64,000 nt of DNA from CAWEWH01 sp963812775 (GCA_963812775.1 CAWEWH010000007.1:868001-932000); one strand, 5' to 3'; positions 25,870-35,826 are shown, numbered from the stretch's first letter. The notes: generated by a model from the sequence alone, not told the origin. Made by a program: numbers and translations.

Positions 25870-25953
25870 TGCGCCAGCATTCTCGTCACCGATTAACGAG
25901 TTATGAACTCAATGGCTTAGCGACGCAGAGGTGGTGCCGTGCGGGTCGCGAAA

Positions 25954-27288
25954 TCAGGCTGCCCTGACCTCGTCGAAGAACTGTTTCACCCTCTGCGTCA
26001 GGGCTTCGGCCGATTGAGCCAGTTCCTGCGAAGCGCCAACCATCTCCACGGCGCGTTGCGCAATGGCCGAGACTTCCCGACCCGTCGCCTCGATCTTATC
26101 GAACAGCTGCTGTGTATGCTGCTCCGAGCCAGAGACGGTGGCAGAAATCTCAGTCGCAGCCGCCTCCTGCTGCTGCACGGCCGCCGAAATCGTGTTGGAC
26201 ATCGCCGTCATAGCGGCAACTGTCTGGGCCGCGGTTTTCGTCTCTGAGACAACACGTAGCGCCTGATCGCGGGTTTCGTTGATCCAGCTCGCGATCTCGC
26301 CAGTGGCGCCGGAGGTCTGATTGGCCAATGCCTTCACTTCGGCGGCCACGACTGCAAAACCGCGCCCCGCCTCGCCGGCGCGCGCCGCCTCGATGGTGGC
26401 ATTAAGTGCCAGCATGTTGGTCTGACCGGCGATATCAGAGATTGTCCCGACCACCGAACCGATCTTGTCAGCAGCTGCCGCCAGTCGATCGATGGACCCG
26501 CTCGTTTGCTCGATTGCGCTCGTGGCGGACGACGCCAGTGCGTTGCCGCGGCTCGCCTCCTCCGCAATGGAGCTGATCGACTTCGCCATCTCGCCGACGA
26601 CCCCGGCGATCTGCGATATACTTCTCAAATTCGTGCTGGCCAGCTCACCTGCTTCCCCCGTGAAGTTGTTCGTCTTTCCGGCCACGTCGTCGAGGTCCCT
26701 TGCGGTCGATGCGAAGACGCTCGCGGCGCGCGTCAATGTGATAACCGCTTCCCTGAGTGAGGCGTCGAACCGATCGATTGCTGCCTCAACTTTGGCGCGG
26801 CGCGCTGCCTCACCTTGGAGCAGACGCGTCGATTCGGCGGCTGAAATGGTCGAAATGTCGAAGCCAATGATGCGCGTCGCTAGCCCGAGCGCGGCCGGAT
26901 CATTCCCGAAGCCGAAGATGCCAGTGGCGAATCGCTGGACGAGTTGCTGCGTCAACAGATTGAGAAACAGTAAATGGGAGCGGGCCGACCCGCCCAGGGC
27001 GGCATAGTCCTTGACGAGGCGATCGGCACTCTCAGCGTAACGAGCGTCGAAAGGTCCGCTGAAAATCACGCGGGCGTGACGTTCCTCAACAGCCATCGAG
27101 GGTCGGGTCACGCTTTCCAACACTTGTTGGAAGTGGGTCAGAGCCGCATGCTTGGCGAAAAATTCGGCCTTCACGTCGGGCAGGACTGCTTCGACATGCG
27201 ACAAGAGAGCCGCGACGCGCGCAACTTCATCGATCCTGTAGAGGCGGACGCGCTCTTCCAGGGACAGGATTCCGGACAATTGGGTCAT
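25954..27288 (-). CDS. Soluble methyl-accepting chemotaxis protein with protoglobin-like N-terminal domain
   Basis: The 444-residue protein has no membrane segment. Residues from about 175 to the end are the MCP coiled coil, with the signalling tip GQTNMLALNATIEAARAGEA and the following GRGFAVVAAEVKALA. Residues 1-170 are helical and, by eye, resemble globin-coupled sensor domains (FSGPFDARYAESADRLVKDY). If so, the usual proximal-His position in this region is Tyr, so heme binding is doubtful. It would signal to CheA in the cytosol. It sits alone between two phage pieces, with its own upstream region (CTAAC-AGACC-GTTAG inverted repeat at about 27328-27342). Confidence 0.85.
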   Translation of the reverse strand: MTQLSGILSLEERVRLYRIDEVARVAALLSHVEAVLPDVKAEFFAKHAALTHFQQVLESVTRPSMAVEERHARVIFSGPFDARYAESADRLVKDYAALGGSARSHLLFLNLLTQQLVQRFATGIFGFGNDPAALGLATRIIGFDISTISAAESTRLLQGEAARRAKVEAAIDRFDASLREAVITLTRAASVFASTARDLDDVAGKTNNFTGEAGELASTNLRSISQIAGVVGEMAKSISSIAEEASRGNALASSATSAIEQTSGSIDRLAAAADKIGSVVGTISDIAGQTNMLALNATIEAARAGEAGRGFAVVAAEVKALANQTSGATGEIASWINETRDQALRVVSETKTAAQTVAAMTAMSNTISAAVQQQEAAATEISATVSGSEQHTQQLFDKIEATGREVSAIAQRAVEMVGASQELAQSAEALTQRVKQFFDEVRAA

Positions 27289-27377
27289 ATTCGAAAGTCC
27301 GCCGGGGATATTGGACGATTCTTGCTAACAGACCGTTAGTACGGGGCCCCTCCCCGCGCCGGCATGACGACGGCGCT

Positions 27378-27769
27378 TTAGCCGGTCGTAAAACTGAAGG
27401 CGCCGCGGCCGCCGCGCCCGAACTGCTCGACGGTGGCGGTGGCGCGCGCCGCGCGCTGGCGTGCGATGGCCCGCAGCGCCTCCTTGGCCGCCTGGTCGAT
27501 GCGTGCGAGGGGCTCGCCGCGGATGGCCTGGCGGCCGAAGATCGACGCGCACTGCACGGCGACGCAGTCGGCCAGGTGGTTGAAGGCCCCCGCCTCGATG
27601 TCGTCAGGATCGGGGACGGGAAGATGTCGAGCGCCGCCAAACTCTCGAAGGTGGCGTTCATGCGCAAGGTCACGCGGTCGCTGTCCTCGGCCGAGACGGG
27701 TTGGCCGGCGGCGAGCCGGCTCAGGTTCTCGAGCACGGCGCGGATGAGATCGGTAGTGGTGAGAGGCAT
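27378..27769 (-). pseudogene. P22 gp4-like head-completion protein, frameshifted
   Basis: From ATG 27769 the frame reads MPLTTTDLIRAVLENLSRLA and reaches SLAALDIFP, then loses sense. Shifting by one base restores DPDDIEAGAFNHLADCVAVQ and runs to a stop at 27378. The repaired protein has about 130 residues. The size, helical content and position (before the gp10-like gene in the transcription direction) fit the P22 gp4/head-completion family, which joins the portal to the tail. One indel near 27617 breaks it. Confidence 0.65.
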
Positions 27770-27924
27770 GGCCGGTTTCCGTGAATGTCGATGGCGCAAC
27801 GTCATGCGCGCGTTCGTGTTACAGCCCGTGAGGTGAGATAGCGCCCGGCCAGAGTGTCGATCAACGACACAGAGCTGCGTTAGCTCCGCCGAGAGCGGAT
27901 TGTGGGAGCCAAGGTGTTTCGAGG

Positions 27925-29780
27925 TTAGAAAGTGCCTCTTTCATTCTCTTCTTCAGTCTGCCTGCTAAGAGCGCCGGCAGCTCCGGCTGCCGCACCTCCC
28001 GCTAGGATCGGCGCCAGGCTGTTAAGCCGAAAGTAGTGGAATTTTTCCCTCACGAGCTTTCTAAGAATCTCTGCCATCTCCGGGGCGACTGATTTGTACC
28101 AACCTGGATCCATCAGATAACCGCGCAAATTCTCGGCAAAGTATTCAGTGGCAGCTTTTTCTACTAAGTAGCCCCGATGAACTGGTGTGTAGTCCGCTGC
28201 GCCTTTAGCGAGTTTACCTGTTGTGTCGCGATTTGGGTTGTTGAGCTCGTCATACACATGAACTCATTTCTTTGCGAGCGGAAGGTGAACGGGTAAGCTC
28301 TACCAACCGATCCCAGATGTGAGCAGCTAGCGAATGTCCGAGCTCATGGGTTTTTACCGCCTTTTCGTCGTGCGGCAACAGACCTTCCAGGTATCGCATC
28401 AGGTACGGTAGCCCATTTCGAATTTCTGTGTCCCCTAGAGCTCCGTCCAATTCGCTCGATGAGGCCTTTTTGAACCGCCTGTTGGTAGTAATCCACGCGG
28501 CAAGGTCATGGTCGCTAGGCTTGAGAGGTATGTCACGTCCACGCAACGTTTGGCGCCCTACAATTATGCCCTCATGCGGCTGCGGGAGCGGATACCCATC
28601 GATGTCGTAAAGTAGGTTCCCTCTGGCGTCAGCCTGTCCGCCGTCGGGATAGTCCTCCTCGTACCGACGCCGGACTTTTGGTGGGTGAAACAGATTAACC
28701 TCCTCGGAAGGCACTGTCGCCCCGTCGTTCGCCGATCGCTTCGCTCTGGTCATCCGGGCAGTGACCAATTTCGCCTCGGGAGATCGCCTTTCCAGAATTG
28801 CATTTACGAATGGTTGTGCCGTCCGTACCGCAGCGGTACCGACTTTTTCCACCCCCTTGATCAACACAGGTGCCGCACCGCCGACTGCCGCGCCTAACGG
28901 CGCGCCAATGGCAGCGCCGAAAGCCCTACCACTAAGATCTTCGCCTCTTCCGGCTCCGGAGATTGCGCCAAGGAGCGCGCCGAGCTTCGTGCCTTGCAGC
29001 ATCCGCGCGCCTAACTTTGCCCCCGTTCCCAACGTGCCGCCCACGGGTAGCGCGAGACCTCCGACGAGGTCGCCCGCAAACGTTGTTTTAGGATACTGCT
29101 CTTCGGCTTCCTTGAAGCGGGCGCGCTCCTCGGCCACGGTCTTGTCATAGATACTGCCGCCCTGTTGACCAAAAACCGAAGGAGCAATTTTCTCAGCAGC
29201 AAGGCGAGCGGCACCGCCGACAAGATCACGAAACAGCATCTGTGGATGGAGATAGACGCCATTGATATGTCCGCCCTGCTTCGCCAGAGGGCTTGCAGCC
29301 GCTACGCCAGCCATCTCGTCGGCATGGTACAAAGACCCTGCGTGCCGAGTTGCGCGTAAAAATGCTGTCAGTGCGCCGACATCTCTCCGCGTCGCCACGT
29401 CATCGAAGGTCAGTCCTTGAGGTTTATTGGCAGGGCCGCTCACGTCAGCCTCTGTGCGCAAATCATCATCCGAGAACGCAATGCCGGCGTCGTAGAGCTT
29501 CGCTCGCACGATGTCTGGATGCCGGCCCTCGCGGATCGCCTTGCGCGCATTGAAGAGCGAGATGGCGCGCGCTGTCTCGCGCGCGATGCGCTCCTGGCGT
29601 TCGAGCGCCGCCTCAGCGCTCAATGGCACCTCGGGCGCTTGCCGCCAAACGGGACCGGGTGCGGGTCCCGCCCGGTAGGTCCGCGGAAAATCAGCGACAC
29701 CGAGTTCGGTTGCCGGTTGCCGTGCCGATGTCGCGCAAGCGAACGTAGTCGCCATCCTCGAAATCGAAGAAGTCTTCCAT
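27925..29780 (-). pseudogene. Large phage virion protein with HELGH metallopeptidase motif, twice frameshifted
   Basis: Three successive frames make one protein of about 615 residues. MEDFFDFEDGDYVRLRDIGT starts at 29780. The main body in the next frame has Gly-rich helices such as GAGRGEDLSGRAFGAAIG and the motif HELGHSLAAH at about 28322-28350. After a second shift near 28255, YDELNNPNRDTTGKLAKGA and TEYFAENLRGYLMDPGWY follow, which would supply the third zinc ligand. The end is Gly/Ala-rich. Large ejection-type proteins with a C-terminal protease domain occur after the coat gene in related prophages. The opening residues match the short gene at 39481, so the two are related copies. Confidence 0.7.
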
Positions 29781-29926
29781 GGTCAGTCTCACTGCATGAG
29801 ATTTATAGCTGACGACAAATTGGTCGCCGGCGGTCGTCGGGAAACACGAGGAGGCGGGCCGTTTAGCGGCGCGCCTCCCCTTCGCGTGTCGCTAGGAGCC
29901 GCCGCGTATGAGCCGCTCGCCTACCG

Positions 29927-30165
29927 CTAATGCGCGGGTGGCGAGATCCGGGCGGCCACCTTGACGTCGTAGAAGATGTCGAGGCGACAATTGTCCAGGT
30001 CGCTCGTCCTGTCGTAATAGGAGATCAGCTTCCGAGGCTTCGTAGGTCTAGCGCGCCACGTCACCCCATTGCTCCATCGGCGCCACGAGCAGCACGAAGC
30101 CTCCGTAGTGAAGACCGTGGTCTGCGAATTCCGGTGGAGAAATTGCCGAGCGCAGGCGAGCAATC
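29927..30165 (-). pseudogene. Degenerate third copy of the coat-protein gene 3' end
   Basis: The minus strand reads a fragment with LISYYDRTSDLDNCRLDIFY, matching LIPYYDGTSDLDNWRLDILY of the intact coat at 39618-40856, with many substitutions and small gaps. The downstream bases (29800-29926) also resemble the region after the intact coat, including a worn version of the GGAGGCGCGCGG hairpin. It marks the boundary between the phage piece to the left and host genes to the right. Confidence 0.8.
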
Positions 30166-30227
30166 CAGAGCCCCTGATGAAGGCGCGACCTTCGCGGCAC
30201 CTGGGCCGTCGGGAAGAGGTTGTAAGA

Positions 30228-30548
30228 TTATCTCGCCTGAACCAACGCTTCCGGCCGCTTGATCTCGATCTCGACGAAGGCCATCGGCTGCTCAGAGCCG
30301 TTCATGACGTCGTGCTCGATGCCGGCCGGGCGCTGATAGGACTGTCCGGCCTTCAGCCGCACTTCAGACACCACGCCCGCCGCCTCAACCTTCATGACCG
30401 CGTCGGTGAGCATGACCACGAAGTACGGCCAGCCGTGCGTGTGCCATCCCGTCGCGGCGCCAGGCGCAAAGTCCCAGCGTGTGATGCGGACCGTCGCGTC
30501 GTCCTGCTGAACGGTGGGAACGGCGGGCGCGTCGCATTTGAACGGCAT
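30228..30548 (-). CDS. Single-domain cupin protein
   Basis: The 106-residue protein fits one cupin barrel: GWHTHGWPYFVVMLTDAVMK is cupin motif 1 with two metal-binding His and a later acidic position, and RPAGIEHDVMNGSE is motif 2 with the last His. Such proteins bind a metal and may act as dioxygenases, isomerases or sensors. The stop is 11 bases or more from the FkbM gene upstream, so the two are likely cotranscribed. Substrate unknown. Confidence 0.85.
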   Translation of the reverse strand: MPFKCDAPAVPTVQQDDATVRITRWDFAPGAATGWHTHGWPYFVVMLTDAVMKVEAAGVVSEVRLKAGQSYQRPAGIEHDVMNGSEQPMAFVEIEIKRPEALVQAR

Positions 30549-30559
30549 GACTGACGGCT

Positions 30560-31432
30560 CTACGGGACGTGGTCAATGAGATGCGAAAATGAAGGCAAGG
30601 CTTCGCCCGGCAGAAGACAATAGTTGCAGAGCGTTGCATCGTAGACCAGCATGTCGAAGTGGCGCGTCGGCGTCAGGCGACACCCAGCCGCAATCCGAAA
30701 AGTACGATAGCCCCACCGGTCGAGCAATTCGAGCAGCAGCCCATGTCGCCGACGCCGATTGTCTACCGCCGCCATGGTGGCGGGCATGTCGTCAACGGCG
30801 TCCGGCGTGAACGGCAGGATCTCGCAGATGATCCACGGGCGGTGCCGGGCGATGGAGCCCTGCAATCCCGAGAGAACATCGAGCTCAGCGCCCTCCACAT
30901 CGACCTTGACGATGCCGACGGGGCCGGCAAAGAGCGGCAGCACGTCGTCACCCCGCATGACGACGATCCGACGCCGCTCGCTCCGCACGTTCCCGCCGGT
31001 CCAGAATTTGTCGACGGTGGTCGCCTGGGTATCGGTCGGGCTCGAGAAGTGGAGATCGAGAACCTTGGCCTCATTCGACAGGCCGACTGGGACGAGTGTC
31101 GCGTTTGCGAACTGATTGAGCTTGATGAGCTCATCGACGTAGAAGCAGCAAAAGACCGAGGCTTCGAAACCGACATAGGGCCGCGACGGGTCATGCGCCA
31201 TGACCTTGAGCAAGGATTGTCCCATATTGGCGCCGACATCGACGACGCTGCCCTGCCTGTGCTGGAGCAGGAACCGAAGCATCTCCGCGAGTTCCGGCTC
31301 GCCGGGGTCGAGATTCTCGCCGCCGCGACCGGCGATGATGGGGATCGAGAAGCGGCGACCGTCGAGGACCACTTCCCGCGTCGAGGCGAAGTCCTCGGGC
31401 GCTGGCTTCCGGTTTCGCCTAACCGCCTTCAT
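30560..31432 (-). CDS. FkbM family SAM-dependent methyltransferase
   Basis: The 290-residue protein has the SAM motif SVVDVGANMGQSLLK and the FkbM hallmark IVKVDVEGAELDVLSGLQG. Family members methylate hydroxyl groups of sugars or lipids, often for surface glycans. The ATG at 31432 is preferred to an in-frame TTG at 31450. It lies between the cupin gene and the FAH hydrolase gene, all leftward; 64 bases separate it from the FAH stop. No glycan cluster is near, so the target is unknown. Confidence 0.85.
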   Translation of the reverse strand: MKAVRRNRKPAPEDFASTREVVLDGRRFSIPIIAGRGGENLDPGEPELAEMLRFLLQHRQGSVVDVGANMGQSLLKVMAHDPSRPYVGFEASVFCCFYVDELIKLNQFANATLVPVGLSNEAKVLDLHFSSPTDTQATTVDKFWTGGNVRSERRRIVVMRGDDVLPLFAGPVGIVKVDVEGAELDVLSGLQGSIARHRPWIICEILPFTPDAVDDMPATMAAVDNRRRRHGLLLELLDRWGYRTFRIAAGCRLTPTRHFDMLVYDATLCNYCLLPGEALPSFSHLIDHVP

Positions 31433-31496
31433 CGCGTGCCATACTTCCAAGCGTCATGGGCTCGGCATCTTATCAGCGCAGGCCACGGGCGCGCAC

Positions 31497-32483
31497 TTAG
31501 CTTTGCCGCTCGACCTTGTTCTTGAGCACCCCGATCTTCTCGACTTCGAGCTCGATCGTGTCGCCGTGCTCCAAGTACTGACCTATCTCGAGGCCGCAAC
31601 CGCCGCCAACTGTGCCCGAACCGATAAACTCGCCGGGCATCAGCGTCTCGTCCTTGGTCACATGGGCGATGATCTCCTCGAACGAAAACAGCATGCCCTC
31701 GCTGATGCTGCTGCAACGAACCTCGCCGTTTACCCGCGCTTCCATCCTCAGCTTATAGGGATCGCCGATCTCGTCGGGCGTGACGATCCAAGGCCCTATG
31801 ACGTTGCCGCCGTCGAAGCTCTTGCCTTTGGCGGGGCCCAGCCGGCCCTCCATCTCGACGCGCTGCGCATCGCGGGCGGAGAAGTCGTTGAAGATGGTGT
31901 AGCCAAAAATATGGTTCTTTGCCCTCGAAGCCGGAATGTTCGCGCCCTTGTTCTTGGTGACGATTCCGAATTCCAGCTCGTAGTCCATGACCTGGCTGTA
32001 GCGTGGCCACTTCACCGTTGTGTTGGTGCCGCGCACGCTGAAGCGGTTGGTTATGTAGAAGATTGGAATCTTTCGGTAGATCTCAGGCAGTTCGCCGAAC
32101 GGCTCCGCGTCGATCCGCGCCAGTTCCGCCAAGTCGCCCTTCGCCCGCGCGGCAAGGCGCAGTTGGCCCTTCGGCGCCTGCAGGATGTGGAGGGGGAAAG
32201 ACATCCCGTCGCGCATCTGCCGGGGTTCCGGAATCGGCGCGAGAATTTCGCTCGTCGATGCATCAACCGACAGGCTGGTGTCGTCGCCCAACTTGGCAAA
32301 CACGCTGCGCGCCGCGTCGAGGGCCTTCTCGCCGCTGTCGATCAGCGAAAGCATTGACGTGAAGGCAGGATTCTCGATGCCGTTGCGCTTCGCCGCGGCT
32401 GCGAGGTCGAAGACTTTCCCGTCGTTGGAATGCACGATACCGACGCGCTGGGCGCCGTTCGAACTGAATGTGGCAAGCTTCAT
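31497..32483 (-). CDS. Fumarylacetoacetate hydrolase (FAH) family protein
   Basis: The 328-residue protein has the FAH C-terminal domain: the metal-site segment DYELEFGIVTKNKGANIP, then IFGYTIFNDFSARDAQ, KSFDGGNVIGPWIVTPDE and IGSGTVGGGCGLE. The family cleaves or isomerises beta-diketo acids from aromatic catabolism in the cytosol with Mg or Ca. The ATG at 32483 begins MKLATFSSNGAQRVGI, a normal FAH start. It diverges from a GntR regulator and an ABC importer, which suggests uptake and breakdown of one aromatic or related acid under that regulator. Confidence 0.9.
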   Translation of the reverse strand: MKLATFSSNGAQRVGIVHSNDGKVFDLAAAAKRNGIENPAFTSMLSLIDSGEKALDAARSVFAKLGDDTSLSVDASTSEILAPIPEPRQMRDGMSFPLHILQAPKGQLRLAARAKGDLAELARIDAEPFGELPEIYRKIPIFYITNRFSVRGTNTTVKWPRYSQVMDYELEFGIVTKNKGANIPASRAKNHIFGYTIFNDFSARDAQRVEMEGRLGPAKGKSFDGGNVIGPWIVTPDEIGDPYKLRMEARVNGEVRCSSISEGMLFSFEEIIAHVTKDETLMPGEFIGSGTVGGGCGLEIGQYLEHGDTIELEVEKIGVLKNKVERQS

Positions 32484-32589
32484 CACGGCTTCTCCCGTCG
32501 GGCGGCCCGGCACCACCTTGGCTTCTCCGGTGAAATATACATTTTTTGGCTTTTCGTCGATAAAGTTTGCTGGTATCGCTGGGCTCAAC

Positions 32590-33330
32590 ATGACCATCGT
32601 CCAGACGCCGGTCGGCGCGGCGGTCGCAGCCGACGGTCGCACCCTCGTGGAACTCGCCTTCGAACTCGTGCGCCGCGACATCCTCATCGGCGCGCACAAT
32701 CCGGACAGCAAGCTCGCCATCAGCGATCTGACGCAGCGCTACGGCATCGGCTCGACGCCGATACGCGAAGCCTTGTCGCGCCTGTCGACCCTCGGCCTCG
32801 TGCGAGCCATTGGCCAGCGGGGATTCCGCGTCACCGCGGTGAGCCGCGAGGATCTCACCGACCTCGTGCGTACCCGGCGTCTCGTCGAGATCGAAGCCCT
32901 GCGCCTGTCCATGGAACGCGGTGGTGATGAATGGGAAGGCGAGATCGTCGCGGCGCTGCATCGCTTGCGCAAATTCATCGACCGCAGCACTGCCGCTTTC
33001 CGCGAGGGTCAGGTTGAATTCGACGCCATCCACAAACACTTCCATCGGTCGTTGATCGCCGCGTGCGGATCGCCGCGACTCCTCGCCATGCAGGATACGC
33101 TCTACGACCAGATGTATCGCTATCGCCTCGTCATGATGCGTTCCTTCCCACGGCCGCGCGATCTCGACGAAGCGCATGCCCAACTCGCCGAGCGGACCGT
33201 GCGTCGGGATGTCGACGCCGCCTGCGAACTGCTTGCGAGCCACCTCGGGTCGACCCTCGTGTTCGTCTATCCCGAGGCGGAGAACGATATCGCCCACGCA
33301 TCAATCAAGTCAGGGAGTAAGTCACCATGA
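32590..33330 (+). CDS. GntR family transcriptional regulator (FadR/FCD type)
   Basis: The 246-residue protein has an N-terminal winged helix (LAISDLTQRYGIGSTPIREA, with the classic TPIREAL) and a C-terminal FCD ligand domain (HKHFHRSLIAACGS, then TVRRDVDAACELLASHL). FCD-GntR proteins sense organic acids. It diverges from the FAH gene with 106 bases between them, and its stop overlaps the ABC binding-protein start by four bases (ATGA), so it likely controls both units. ATG 32590 follows no strong ribosome site. Confidence 0.9.
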   Translation: MTIVQTPVGAAVAADGRTLVELAFELVRRDILIGAHNPDSKLAISDLTQRYGIGSTPIREALSRLSTLGLVRAIGQRGFRVTAVSREDLTDLVRTRRLVEIEALRLSMERGGDEWEGEIVAALHRLRKFIDRSTAAFREGQVEFDAIHKHFHRSLIAACGSPRLLAMQDTLYDQMYRYRLVMMRSFPRPRDLDEAHAQLAERTVRRDVDAACELLASHLGSTLVFVYPEAENDIAHASIKSGSKSP

Positions 33331-34277
33331 AGCCTTGGATGGCGGCCGTTGTCGCCGCGACAGGTCTCGTTGCCCTCGCGGCCACTGGAGCGCAGTCGCA
33401 AACGCAACCGAAGATAAAAGTCGGCTACACGAACACGGGAAGCTTTGCCGGCCTCTTCATCGCCAAGGAGGAAGGCTTCTTCGCCAAGAAGGGGCTCGAC
33501 GTCGAGCTGGTCCTGATAAACCTCAACTCGACCATACCGTCGGCGCTGGTCGGTGACTCCATCCAGATCGGGGGACCCACGCCATCGGTGCTCCTACAGG
33601 CGGTCGAGGGCGGTCTGGACATCGTTTCCATTGCCGGCTGCTCGGTCAATGACGCGAGCCAGAAGGAAGGCGGCGGTGTGGTGGCCCGGACCGGCGTCGA
33701 TATCAAGTTGGCTAAGGATTTCGAAGGCAAGCGCGTCGGCGTGCCGGAACTCGGCGCCTACATGCACGTACTGTTCCGGCGCTGGCTCGTCGACAAGGGC
33801 GCCGATGACAAAAAAGTCAATTTCGTCGAGGTGCCGTTCGCGCAAGGCAGCGACATCTTGCGGGCCGGCAATGTCGACGCGCTGTTGACCGGCGACCCCT
33901 TCTACAGCCGCATTGTGCAATCGAAGACGGGCTATCTCGTGTCGCCCTACCTCTCCGAGATGCCCGATAACCTGTTCTCAATCTACTTCGCCTCGACGCG
34001 CGCCTGGGCTGAGAAGAACCCGGCCGCCATCAAGACATTCCGTGAAGCCATCGCCGAGGGTAACGACTTCCTTGTCAAGAACCCAGCCCGCGCTCGCGAA
34101 ATCGTCGGCAAGACCATGAAGCTTCCGCCCGACGTGGTGGCAGCTATCGCGTTGCCGAAACTCAAGGTCGACGTACCGGTGAGCGATGTGAAGTATTGGA
34201 TCGACACGCTTGCCGACCAGGGCGTCACCAAGACGCGCCCTGAGGCCGCACGTCTGGTTGTGGGCCCCGGCGCGTGA
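33327..34277 (+). CDS. ABC transporter substrate-binding protein (SsuA/NMT1-THI5 type)
   Basis: This 316-residue protein has a signal peptide (MKPWMAAVVAATGLVALAAT). The family core includes KVGYTNTGSFAGLFIAKEEG, FFAKKGLDVELV and a binding-site segment GGPTPSVLLQAVEGG, typical of taurine/nitrate/sulfonate/pyrimidine-precursor importers. It acts in the periplasm. It is the second gene of a five-gene operon with the regulator, one ATPase and two permeases, all overlapping by four bases. The ligand is unknown; the FAH gene opposite hints at an organic acid. Confidence 0.9.
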   Translation: MKPWMAAVVAATGLVALAATGAQSQTQPKIKVGYTNTGSFAGLFIAKEEGFFAKKGLDVELVLINLNSTIPSALVGDSIQIGGPTPSVLLQAVEGGLDIVSIAGCSVNDASQKEGGGVVARTGVDIKLAKDFEGKRVGVPELGAYMHVLFRRWLVDKGADDKKVNFVEVPFAQGSDILRAGNVDALLTGDPFYSRIVQSKTGYLVSPYLSEMPDNLFSIYFASTRAWAEKNPAAIKTFREAIAEGNDFLVKNPARAREIVGKTMKLPPDVVAAIALPKLKVDVPVSDVKYWIDTLADQGVTKTRPEAARLVVGPGA

Positions 34278-35080
34278 AAGCTGCTGTTCTGCCGACGACT
34301 CCAAGCCGGGCGCGGCGTGGCGATACGCTGATCGCGTTTCGCCACGTCTCGCTGTCGCTCGGCGGCCGCCTCATCCTCGAGGACATCGATCTCGACATGC
34401 AGCAACGCGAATTTGCCTGCGTCGTGGGTCCCTCCGGTTGCGGCAAGACCACCCTGCTGCGGCTCATTGCCGGCCTGCTGCATCCGGACAAGGGCGAGGT
34501 GATCTACAAGGACAAGGAAGTCACGACACCGGCGAGCGACATCGCGCTGATCTTCCAGGACTACAGCAAGGCACTCCTGCCGTGGCGCACCGCCTATGGC
34601 AACGTCTCCCTGGCGTTCGAGGCGCGTGGCGTGCCGAAGGCCGATCGTCCGGCCCGCATCGCGGCGCTGCTCGACAAGGTCGGCCTCGCTCCTCACGCTG
34701 ACAAGTATCCAATCCAGCTGTCGGGTGGCATGCAGCAGCGGCTGCAGATCGCGCGATGCCTGGCGCAGGAGCCCTCGGTCCTGCTCATGGACGAACCGTT
34801 CGGGGCGCTCGATGCCATGACTCGACAGGTGCTACAGGACGAGGTGCTGCGCATCGTCGAAACTGGCGGAACCAGCGTCTTCTTTGTCACCCACGATCTC
34901 GAGGAGGCCATCTATCTGGGCGACCGTGTCATCGCCATGAGCCCCAATCCGGGGCGTGTCACCGAGGTGTTCGATGTACCGCTGCCGCGGCCGCGCGACC
35001 AGCTGACGACGCGTGAGCACCCGGAATTCCTGCACCTGCGACGCCAACTGTTCGACTTTATCCATGAGACCGAGGCGTGA
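34274..35080 (+). CDS. ABC transporter ATP-binding protein (SsuB/TauB type)
   Basis: The 268-residue ATPase starts with GTG 34274, overlapping the preceding stop. It shows Walker A GPSGCGKTT, the signature LSGGMQQRLQIAR, Walker B VLLMDEPFGALDAMTRQ and the H-loop VTHDLEEAIYLGDR. This is the usual order for nitrate/sulfonate/taurine-family importers. It energises the two permeases encoded downstream. Confidence 0.95.
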   Translation: MKAAVLPTTPSRARRGDTLIAFRHVSLSLGGRLILEDIDLDMQQREFACVVGPSGCGKTTLLRLIAGLLHPDKGEVIYKDKEVTTPASDIALIFQDYSKALLPWRTAYGNVSLAFEARGVPKADRPARIAALLDKVGLAPHADKYPIQLSGGMQQRLQIARCLAQEPSVLLMDEPFGALDAMTRQVLQDEVLRIVETGGTSVFFVTHDLEEAIYLGDRVIAMSPNPGRVTEVFDVPLPRPRDQLTTREHPEFLHLRRQLFDFIHETEA

Positions 35081-35826
35081 AGGGCCTCATCGTTCCTGTC
35101 GTCCTCGTTCTGCTCGCCGAGATTTGCGCGCGCATCTTCGGTATTACCAGCGACTCGCTGGCATCTCCCTCGCAAGTGCTCGTCGCGGCCTATTCGATCG
35201 CCGCCGATGGTTCGCTCATTTGGATGACGGGACAAACGCTCTTCGCTGCCCTGGTGGGCCTCATCATTGGCGGTGGTCTCGGTCTGGTCATGGCGGTGCT
35301 GTTGGGGCTCATCCCGCCGCTGGCGCGTCTCATGCATTTCTCGGTCGAGGCATTCCGGCCCATCCCCTCGATCGCCATCTTGCCCATTGCATTGATGGTT
35401 TACGGCTTCGGCTATCGCATGGAGATTGCGATCATCGCTTTCGCGTGCTTCTGGCCCGTTCTCATCATCGCGCAGGCGGCAGTGAGCGGCATCGAGCCGC
35501 GTCTCATCGAGGTCAGCAAGGTCCTGGGACTCAAGTTTCTTGGTCGCGTCACCAAGATCGTGCTTCCGGCCGCCCTTCCCCGGCTGTTTGTCGCGTTCCG
35601 GCTTGCTGCCGCCGTTGCCCTCATCGTCGCGGTGACAGTGGAGATCGCCATGAACCCGCAGGGCCTCGGCTACGAGCTGATGGCGGCGCAGAATTCGCTC
35701 AGGCCCGAGGTGATGTTCGCCATCCTCTTGTGGATCGGACTCATCGGTTGGGGGCTGAATGCCCTTTTGCTCTTCGCACAGAACCGTCTGTTCGGATTTG
35801 CCGGCAAGCTCGAGGTGCCAAAATGA
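35077..35826 (+). CDS. ABC transporter permease (SsuC type), first copy
   Basis: The 249-residue membrane protein has about six hydrophobic helices and the coupling loop EPRLIEVSKVLGLKFLGRVT followed by KIVLPAALPRLFVAFRLA, the EAA-type motif of binding-protein-dependent permeases. It starts with GTG 35077 overlapping the ATPase stop by four bases. Having two distinct permease genes suggests a heterodimeric channel. Confidence 0.9.
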   Translation: MKGLIVPVVLVLLAEICARIFGITSDSLASPSQVLVAAYSIAADGSLIWMTGQTLFAALVGLIIGGGLGLVMAVLLGLIPPLARLMHFSVEAFRPIPSIAILPIALMVYGFGYRMEIAIIAFACFWPVLIIAQAAVSGIEPRLIEVSKVLGLKFLGRVTKIVLPAALPRLFVAFRLAAAVALIVAVTVEIAMNPQGLGYELMAAQNSLRPEVMFAILLWIGLIGWGLNALLLFAQNRLFGFAGKLEVPK

